Positions 56,445 to 64,000 of a stretch of DNA of 64,000 bases are shown here, in pieces. Under the pieces are notes generated by a model. It did not search any database, was not told the origin of the DNA, and was given only the letters and a program-made list of their open reading frames with translations. The translations under genes were made by a program, and so were the position numbers. The stretch comes from Bidens hawaiensis (Eukaryota; Streptophyta; Magnoliopsida; Asterales; Asteraceae), in NCBI GenBank assembly GCA_021521415.1, contig JAIQDT010000231.1, forward strand, positions 992,001-1,056,000, read 5' to 3'. Each line of letters starts with the position of its first letter. The first letter of the stretch is position 1.

Positions 56445-57509
56445 GAAAACTTGTAATGAAATTGATCGACAAGAAAACGACGACTCAACGATGTCGGTTT
56501 AAATAAATAACATTTATTTGATATTTAATATTAATTTTAATACTTTGTAAATCATTTAAAAGAGTTAAATAACAAAAATATAAATATATACCAAAAATTG
56601 GCTAGCTGGACTCGAACCCGCGTGGACAGCCGGTCAGAAGTCTAACACGCACACCCTAGCCAGCTGGGCTAGGGTATCAGTTGGTTAATGGTTGTAAACG
56701 GAAATATTATATACAGAAATTAAACAAACCCAATTTTGAAATAAAAACCCTAGATCATAAATCTATCAATCCGTTATTTGTTTGACAAATTAATGTTAGG
56801 GCTATTGTGCAGCACATCACGACGATCTCAAACATAAAAATTATTACCTAGTTCGTTGATTATACACGGGTCAATCGCGAGTAAACAGTGCTGGAAAAGA
56901 TGGCGACGAGCGAGGTATCTCCAGACTTCGAAAATCCAATTAACTATAGGGGTTTGGCTGGCGACGGTCTTAGTGTTGTGCAGAAGAGATTAATTGCATT
57001 ATGGTTAAGCCTAGAATATATAATCGATTTTAGGTAAGGTCGGTTCATAAATATATCAATTACGCATGATATTTGATCTTGTTTCTAAATTAACTACGAC
57101 CGTTAGGCCGATAATGGCAAGAAGAATCAAAAACTTGATTCAATTCCTAACTTATGACGAAGATTAGGGCTCAAGCAAGATAAACGAGTCACGGGTTCCG
57201 GGTTAATGGATTACGGGTCACTGGTTATGGGTCAGGGACCAAATGAGTTAATAAGATATTATTCAGAAGTTACAATTCAGTCCTTGGAGGTTGAAGGTGG
57301 AAACATTATAGGATTAAAGTTTATTTTTGGGCTATAAATGTATATTTTCCAAAGTTATCTATATATATTAAATAAATATATACACAATTATAAATTTTAT
57401 AATAATGTCTCGATAAACGTGCTTACTTTTCATTTATTAAAATTTCCCGAACATAAAACGGGTCGGGTAGTAGGTGTAAATTTGTATATGGAAAACCCGA
57501 GTTGTTACA
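56091..57509 (-). repeat. 3' LTR of element I (left copy), internally deleted
   Basis: 1419 bp. Relative to the right copy about 780 bp are missing between about 56330 and 56336, where the text jumps from CTTCAATCTTC to ATAAGCAAATTTATAAAAA. Confidence 0.88.
56600..56680 (-). other. tRNA-like sequence with box A and box B in the left LTR
   Basis: Minus strand: box A TAGCCCAGCTGG (56660-56671) and box B GGGTTCGAGTCC (56608-56619) fit the internal RNA polymerase III promoter consensus, and the T arm can mostly pair. The acceptor stem does not pair and the region between D arm and anticodon is too long, so this is not a working tRNA gene. Confidence 0.55.
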
Positions 57510-58210
57510 GTCTCCCCTACTTTAGGAAATTTCGTCCCGAAATTTAGGAAAACCACAACATCATCGTTTTGAAAACAATTATACTTTTAACGAAAATATC
57601 ATAACATAGAACTTCTAATAACCAAAGCAGCACTTCAAATGACAATCCGATAAGGGCACTTATATATAGGATGTACCAGCGGCATATCTACCATGTCCTT
57701 ATCATCTCATCATTTGTACCGTTACCCTAGCTTCCTTAGGTTCTAAATCATGACACACAATTTCACGTATTATGCTTTCCATGCGAGAACTTGAATAATT
57801 ATGTTCCGGACCATATTACTCTTATCGTCGGATGGTCCGCATAACTCGTTTCACCTTGTGGGTTATAAACATTTAAAATCCTCCTTTTGAAAGAAACAAA
57901 CATTTTGATAAATTAAAATCCAAAAGGTGATAATTATCCGAGTTTGATTAATAAAACCATGAAATACTTAGTATATCCTGATTATTAAGAGTAAAATTTA
58001 GAAAACTGAAGGAAAATGGATTTCTTGAGACAGACGCCATAATGAATTATTATGGATAGAAATAAGATAAGAGCACAAAAGCCTAACAAAGTATAAAACG
58101 AAGCGTCATTCATAAAATAAAACGTGCAACATAGTTCTATGTAAAATCACTCAACGTCACAAACAACCAAAGAGTCAATACGATGCAAAAAAAGATAAGA
58201 TAAGTTAGTC
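57510..58210. other. Non-coding 3' interior of element I
   Basis: From gag to the purine tract; TTTCGTCCCGAAATTTAGG near 57529 is a small inverted repeat (TTTCG ... CGAAA). No pol motif. Confidence 0.55.
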
Positions 58211-59678
58211 TTAAAATGGAAATAAATAAAGCAATAAAAACTTCATGGTCTTCAAAGATCTTCGGTTACGGTTGGCTTGATTCCCTTGAATTGGAGCACT
58301 TGAGGTACTTGGATCCATGATGACTTGAGTAGTAGCGGCAGATGGATTTGGGATAGCTTGGATAGGTTGAACTTGAACAGCTTGCATAATTGGGGTCGGG
58401 TTGAAGTGAGTTGGGTAAACTTGAGCTTGCGGGTAGAGGGTTTGGTAAGGTTGAGCCATGTTGGTGATAGGAGCTTGCAGTGGATATGGTTGATGGTTTA
58501 GGACTTGATTTGCATTAGGGGTGTAGTAGGGGGCAGTCATAGCTTGAGCTTGATGTGCATGGATAAGTTGAGGGCACACATTGCAAAGATGACTAGGATC
58601 TCCACAATTATAGCAAGTACGGGTTTTAGGAACACCGATTTGAGCAGGTAGGGCAGTTTGAATATCGGACGATGCATGGCAATTGTTAGCAAGATGACCA
58701 TAACGGTTGCAATTGGTGCACAAGCGACATGGTGATTGGGGCGGGTGATGGTAGTTGCAAACAGAGCATAACGAGAAAAGGTCCGGTGTAGTTCTTCTTG
58801 TTAGGAGTATCTTGGTTAGAGGGTTGTGGGTTGGTTTTGTTAATAGCATAGTTGCGGTGGTTGGCTTTACGTTTGTGGTGAGAAGGGTTACCAGTGGGTT
58901 TGGGTTCAGCCTTAGCATCGGTTGAGGAATCAGCTTTAGAGTTGTCAAGGGTAGGTTTAGCATCCTTACTAGGCAGGGTTCCATCTCTAACATGATCATC
59001 AGACAGTGAAGCAGCAAGAGTAATAGCTTCCTCGATTGAGAGAGGGTCTCGACTACACACAGCATCACGGAAGATCGTCAGCAATCCACGAATGTACTTG
59101 CAATACCACTAGCCAAAGGGGTTACAAGGTGAGGTACTATCAGGCTAAGTTTCTTAAAACGGTTCGAGTAAGTCGAATTGTCACCACCAATCTGTTTGAG
59201 CTCCCAAAACTCCGTCTCGAGCCTTTGCAGTTCATGCTCGGGACAAAACTCTCTCTTCATTACATCCTTAAGTTCCTCCCAAGACATAGCCAAAACTTCT
59301 TCAACACCATGTAGAGCCTTATAATAATTCCACCAAGTAAGAGCTCGTTCTTCAAAGACGCTCGATGCGAACCTAGTACGCTTATCTTCCGGACATTCGC
59401 AGTGGATAAACTTGTTCCCCATTTGTTCAAACCAGCGGAGGAGCTTGTAGCATTCTCCTCGCCAAGATAAGAAGGGGTTTTAGCACTTGTGAAGTTTTTG
59501 TAGTGGTAATGATTTGGTGTAGCGGAAGTAGCGGATTCGTTGGAGTTGATATTTTGCAGTTGAGCCACGATCTCGGGTAAAGCAGTAGTGAACTCCTTAG
59601 TGATTCTAGCAGCCAGGCGGCGATCATGAGGGGTTGACGAATGACACGGCGATTACGACGATGAGGTTGAGAAGACAT
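58211..59678 (-). pseudogene. Element I gag, Ty3/gypsy type, frameshifted
   Basis: The start is MSSQPHRRNRR at 59676-59678. Frames then change about four times. The retrotransposon gag core reads ERALTWWNYYKALHGVEEV and LKDVMKREFCPEHELQRLE (59078-59422). Further on are two zinc knuckles, CTNCNRYGHLANNC and CYNCGDPSHLCNVC, the second with a cysteine in the histidine-spaced variant (58610-58720 region), and a long Gln/Pro/Ala-rich tail. In full elements the protease follows directly; here the frame ends at 58211 without it. Gag packages the RNA; this copy is dead. Confidence 0.82.
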
Positions 59679-59778
59679 TCTATGAGGATCAACAAAGAAA
59701 ATGCGTAACATGACAGATGAGTTGTAGGAATGAGTTGATATGAAATAATGGGGATGCGTATGTATATGTGTATGCATG

Positions 59779-60600
59779 TGTATGAAATAATGTCAGTGAA
59801 GACTCGAGGACGAGTCGAGAATTAAAATAATATGTATATGTTTGAAGCATTTAAATAAATAAACAATGTTTATAAGATTTTTCAAAAATAAAATAATCAA
59901 GCATATCAAACTAGTTGAAATCCCATGAGCTTTCCATGGCAATTTGAATGACCCAACTAGATAAAACAACATAAAGTTTGTGAATTGGCCTCCCATGAGC
60001 GTTCCATGGCAATTTGTTGGCCCAATTCAAATAATGAGTAATAAACAATTGAGTTGTTCGGCCCATGAGAGTGTACATGGCATTAACTGACCTAACTAAT
60101 TAACGAATTATCGAATCAATAGAGTTGTTCAGACCATGAGCGTTACATGGCATTTAACCGACTCAACTAAATATCGAATCAACGAATTAAATAAACTTAG
60201 AATAAATAAAAACACAATTTGGAAGTATAACCGTTTAGACGGTTATGTTTACCACGTAACCGTTTAGCCGATTACGAGTACCACTTGGAGTTATGGTTGC
60301 ATGACATTTGTCATACTCCCATGCTTCAAGGTGAAAGAACAAAACAGAACACGGAAATTCTTAAGGAATTTCCCATAATAAAATATAATCTACCAAAATT
60401 AAAAGATTTTGAAAAAATATTTTGAATGTGATACATAGCCTTGGAATTTGTGTGTGTGCATTAAACAAATAAGATAAATACGATTAAATAATTAATCTAA
60501 GCAAGATGCAAACAATTTATTAAATAGCACATAAGGCAGTTCAGATAAGCACGTATAGGGTTCCTAACATATGTCTAGGAAAATTTCAAACGACCTATCT
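59779..60600. other. Leader of element I
   Basis: Non-coding. The phrase CCATGAG-GT-CATGGCA recurs about five times between 59925 and 60155 (for example CCCATGAGCTTTCCATGGCA), each near an AATTTG or TTAAC run, forming a loose repeat of roughly 65 bp. Confidence 0.55.
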
Positions 60601-60611
60601 TATAACCTTTG

Positions 60612-60626
60612 GCTCTGATACCAATC
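60612..60626 (-). other. Primer-binding site of element I
   Basis: Minus strand TTGGTATCAGAGCCAAAGG directly follows the LTR end GTGTGACAGA. Confidence 0.85.
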
Positions 60627-62828
60627 TGTCACACCCTAACCTAAGGCAGAAATGTCGGGGAGTGATCCGATGGCTCACAGCTCGAAGATACTATCATGAT
60701 ATAAACGTGACAATATCTAATTAGTTATTTGATTTCAATTATACATACAATATCCAAATACAATAAACAATTTAAATAAACAAATATAAGCTCAATAAAG
60801 TTTTAACTTGATTATATCCTAAAGTCTTGTCTATGTGTCCAAGCTTCAATCTTCAACATAAGCAACCTGCATATGCGTATAAAATGGAGTTTTGTCAACA
60901 TAAAGTTGAGTGAGAATATCACCAGTTTTGACACAATTCAATAAATAAACATAACGTGATAAGTGCGGTAAATATAATCAAAACACAAACAAGTATGTAA
61001 ACCGTTGCCAAGCGAATCGGGCATTGGTCAACAGCAGGAACACCCGCTATATGATTAATTGAATAGTAATCCCAATATACGATTGATTGAATGGTAACAC
61101 AAGTAAACAAGTAGCACGTATATTTGATTAAATCACTCACAATAACACGTATGCATTTGTTTGAATATATATAGTATGAAATACGGATACGTACGCATAT
61201 GTCCCCAAAACGTTTAGAAAATTGAGTAAAATAGGGGAATGATAAACTCACCTGATCGAATAAGCCAAACGGGAATGATTACGACAAGAAAGTGAAAATC
61301 ACACTCTTCGAAAATTACCTTCAAGAATCCTAGTTAAATTAACGCGTATGATGAATTTAGGAGTTCGATGCGGATTGAGTTACAATTATTATTGGTACGT
61401 TATGGATTGAACGACTGATCTCTACGAATTATTATTACTATTTTATTATAAAAATCATTGTTTGTCACAAAATCGGGTTTACGTATAATTAGTTTATATA
61501 AATATAAGTTGAGATTTATTATAATAAACGTTTAAATATATAATTATCGTAAGATTTATATCTTGGAATTTTTAACGAGATCCGATGTTAAAAATATATT
61601 AACATGTTTATTATGTTTAATATAATTTTGTTTAAAACGAATAGCAATATATATATATAAGCAAATTTATAAAAATATTTTAACAACAAGAAACCTCAAT
61701 ATTAGTGTCGGGTTTTAATAAAATAGTGACGGTTTATTATTAATAATATATATATATATATATACACACGAAAACTTGTAATGAAATTGATCGACAAGAA
61801 AACGACGAATCAACGATGTCGGTTTAAATAAATAACATTTATTTGATATTTAATATTAATTTTAATACTTTGTAAATCATTTAAAAGAGTTAAATAACAA
61901 AAATATAAATATATACCAAAAATTGGCTGGCCGGACTCGAACCCGCGTGGACGGCCGGTCATAAGTCTAACACACACACCCTAGCCAGCTAGGCTAGGGT
62001 GTCAGTTGGTTAATGGTTGTAAACGGAAATATATATACAGAAATTAAACAAACCCAATTTTGAAATAAAAACCCTAGATCATAAATCGATCAATGCGTTA
62101 CTCGTTTGACAAATTAATGTTAGGGCTATTGTGCAGCACATCACGACGATCTCAAACATATAAATTATTACCTAGTTCGTTGATTATACACGGGTCAATC
62201 GCGAGTAAACAGTGTGGAAAAGATGGCGACGAACGAGGTATCTCCAGACTTCGAAAATCCAATTAACTATAGGGATTTGGCTGGCGACGGTCTTAGTGTT
62301 GTGCAGAAGAGATTAATTGCATCATGGTTAAGCCTAGAATATATAATCGATTTTAGGTAAAGTCGGTTCATAAATATATCAATTACGCATGATATTTGAT
62401 CTTGTTTCTAAATTAACTACGACCGTTAGGCCGATAATGGCAAGAAGAATCAAAAACTTGATTCAATTCCTAATTTATGATGAAGATTAGGGCTCAAGCA
62501 AAATAAACGGGTCACGGGTTCCGGTTTAATGGATTACAGGTCACTGGTTATGGGTCAGGGACCTAATGAGTTAATAAGATATTATTCAGAAGTTGCAATT
62601 CAATCCTTGGAGATTGAAGGTGGAAACATTATAGGATTAAAGTTTATTTTTGGGCTATAAATGTATATTTTCCAAAGTTATCTATATATATTAAATAAAT
62701 ATATAAACAATTAAAATTTTATAATAATGTCTCGATAAACGTGCTTACTTCGTTGTTAAAATTTTCCGAACATAAAACGGGTCGGGTAGTAGGTGTAAAT
62801 TTGTATGTGGAAAACCCGAGTTGTTACA
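60627..62828 (-). repeat. 5' LTR of element I (right copy), full length
   Basis: 2202 bp, TGTCACACCCTAACC ... GAGTTGTTACA on the plus strand. (TA)n at about 61746-61763. Confidence 0.88.
61920..62005 (-). other. tRNA-like sequence with box A and box B in the right LTR
   Basis: Minus strand: box A TAGCCTAGCTGG (61985-61996) and box B GGGTTCGAGTCC (61933-61944). The same structure as in the left LTR, with several substitutions; both boxes are preserved as consensus matches. Confidence 0.55.
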
Positions 62829-63017
62829 AATACCGATCAAATGCCAACATTCTGTTGTTTATCCTGTATCAGGACGAAATAAAATAATAGACGTTGTTAA
62901 CCTGTATCAAGACGAAATAAAACAATAGACATTAACAATGAACCGGGCTTGTTTTTAAGCCAATTCCCTTAAACAGATTTACGTTTATTCCAGGGTACGC
63001 CGGTTTGAAGGATTTTA

Positions 63018-63438
63018 GTCCATAAACCATCAAAACTACATTGTTTTTATTAACATTTCTTAAAAAAACTGAATTTATTCTTTTCTTATCTCGGTTTCCT
63101 CTCCACTAATTTAGCAAAATTAGATTGAATCCCTAATTGTAACATCATCGATTATCAATATTTCAGTTCTGGTAAATCATCTTCTGAATCTCAAATACAT
63201 TCTCATATTAAAGAAGCTCCTAAGTCCATTTCATCTAGATACGTCATGCTATTATGATGAGTGATGACTTCCTTATGTATGATCCACCATGAATCTCCAC
63301 TTGTTCAAATTTTTTTCTCTCTTATTGTTTTGATATACAAATAAATCATTTTTGTTGCAAGACTAAAAAAGTTAAAAATATCAATCGTTTAAGAATTTGT
63401 GTTTGTGTTCATGGCGAAAGGTCCAGAACCTGTGAAAG

Positions 63439-63501
<63 letters not shown>

Positions 63502-63705
63502 TGAAAGTTTTTAATATGAGAATTGTGGATGAAGATTAAAAATTGATGCGATAAAAAATTATTAATTATGAATTTAACCTAAATCTCTAAATTATTAATT
63601 ATGGACTTAACCATCTCAATCCAATGGAGAAGAAACAAAAATAAAAAAAAATAGATTTTTTTAGAAAGCATTAATCAAAACTACGTAGTTTTGATGGTTT
63701 CATAT
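63018..63705. repeat. Inverted repeat pair, possible MITE
   Basis: AAACCATCAAAACTAC at about 63026-63041 is found inverted as GTAGTTTTGATGGTTTCAT at about 63686-63704. The ends are 660 bp apart and enclose the ATT microsatellite. No convincing target duplication. Confidence 0.35.
63439..63501. repeat. (ATT)n microsatellite, about 21 units
   Basis: Uninterrupted ATT triplets. Confidence 0.97.
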
Positions 63706-63751
63706 GCAAACTTCAGTGCTTAGCAACCCATATTCGCTTTTCCCTTAATAT

Positions 63752-63775
63752 ATAATAATAATAATAATAATAATA
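63752..63775. repeat. (AAT)n microsatellite, about 8 units
   Basis: Short AAT run about 150 bp before the start codon of the last gene. Confidence 0.92.
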
Positions 63776-63924
63776 ACTTGAGCCCCAAGGATCCAGAGGC
63801 TAAATTTTAAGAACTTACCATATTAAAACCAACCCAAACCCTATACATATGGTAAACCCCCTACGGAAGGAAACATCACAAACCACTAAACCTTAATTCA
63901 CAAGAAACTCATCGATCGGAGAAT

Positions 63925-64000
63925 ATGTCTCAAGCCGTTGAGTTCCCGGTGGTTCTATACAACGGAGAGCGCCAAGCAAACGTCGGCAAGATCGTGATCC
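63925..64000 (+). CDS. Start of an unidentified host gene (3' partial)
   Basis: The ATG at 63925 lies in a good plant context (GAGAATATGTCT) and opens a frame of 25 codons to the edge: MSQAVEFPVVLYNGERQANV, then GKIVI. Codon use is balanced and GC content rises sharply (about 55 percent against about 33 percent upstream), unlike the neighbouring element relics. A leader with AAACC, CACAA and GAAACATCACAAACC-type sequence fits a 5' UTR. I do not recognise the family; no signal peptide is visible in the first 25 residues. Its closeness to the retrotransposon block ending at 62828 could influence its promoter. Confidence 0.6.
   Translation, partial: MSQAVEFPVVLYNGERQANVGKIVI

Larger units (their letters stand above)
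56091..62828 (-). mobile_element. Element I: gag-only Ty3/gypsy element on the minus strand
   Basis: Related LTRs lie at 56091-57509 and 60627-62828. On the minus strand they run TGTAACAACTCGGG to GGTGTGACA. The primer site TTGGTATCAGAGCC lies at the inner edge of the right LTR, a purine tract AAAGTAGGGGAGAC at the inner edge of the left one, so the element reads right to left. The only coding sequence is a decayed gag. It therefore resembles the terminal-repeat-with-gag (TR-GAG) class. AATA adjoins both outer ends. Confidence 0.85.
62829..63924. other. Upstream region of the terminal gene
   Basis: Low-copy-looking AT-rich DNA. A doubled phrase, CCTGTATCARGACGAAATAA, lies at about 62860 and 62902. 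Microsatellites are listed separately. CCTTAATATATAATAATAAT near 63744 may include a TATA element about 170 bp before the ATG. Confidence 0.4.

Noticed and set aside
56600..62005. Functional tRNA genes in the LTRs of element I
   Set aside because: The boxes fit, but the acceptor stem does not pair and the spacing before the anticodon arm is too long; kept only as tRNA-like.
63411..63530. ATG at 63411 opening MAKGPEPVKD followed by a long tyrosine run
   Set aside because: The tyrosines are the ATT microsatellite read as TAT; the frame ends soon after and nothing is recognisable.

Overview
This window is plant nuclear DNA, almost entirely transposable elements layered inside one another. AT-rich spacers, LTRs with TATA boxes, tRNA-primed binding sites, purine tracts and Ty1/copia, Ty3/gypsy, L1, CACTA and MITE signatures all point to a large flowering-plant genome. 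Several degenerate gag and L1 peptides resemble, from memory, families common in Asteraceae; that assignment is inference. No bacterial-type operon, rRNA, functional tRNA or CRISPR is visible. The only credible start of a single-copy host gene is the ATG at 63925, which runs off the right edge.

Left third (1-24,500). The 3' end of a Ty3 chromovirus (integrase C-terminus, chromodomain, LTR) is followed by a CACTA end with subterminal repeats. Element A (about 2911-9010) is an LTR element with a copia-like gag and a long non-pol ORF remnant; its 3' LTR carries a 189-bp internal duplication. Element B (about 9410-13730) is a decayed copia element truncated after the protease region. Isolated LTR fragments follow. 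A 3.1-kb solo LTR (18602-21707, target duplication ATTAT) sits inside an older LTR, next to a cluster of PIF/Harbinger-like MITEs.

Centre (24,940-46,650). An L1 retrotransposon is split by a 20.85-kb block flanked by TGTTT on both sides. Subtracting later insertions leaves a single 3.3-kb solo LTR. Three elements went into it, each with its own 5-bp target duplication: copia C (25686-31178, AATAC, most of pol deleted), a young non-coding element D (33312-36801, CTCGC) whose interior is three tandem-repeat arrays, and copia E (37159-45688, TATGG). Copia E was itself interrupted in its protease domain by another 3.8-kb solo LTR (38155-41979, GAATA).

Right third (46,650-64,000). Copia F lies on the minus strand, truncated, with an LTR-like insertion in gag. 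A MITE follows, then a tandem copia array with the order LTR-interior-LTR-interior-LTR, in which both interiors keep only gag and protease. Element I (56091-62828, minus strand) is a gag-only gypsy element with LTRs of unequal length that contain a tRNA-like box A/box B sequence. The last 1.1 kb is low-copy-looking DNA with two ATT-type microsatellites, leading to the partial gene.

No gene set here works together in a pathway. The visible relationships are those of parasitic elements: non-autonomous copies that would need integrase and reverse transcriptase supplied from elsewhere, and a relative insertion order that can be read from nested target duplications.
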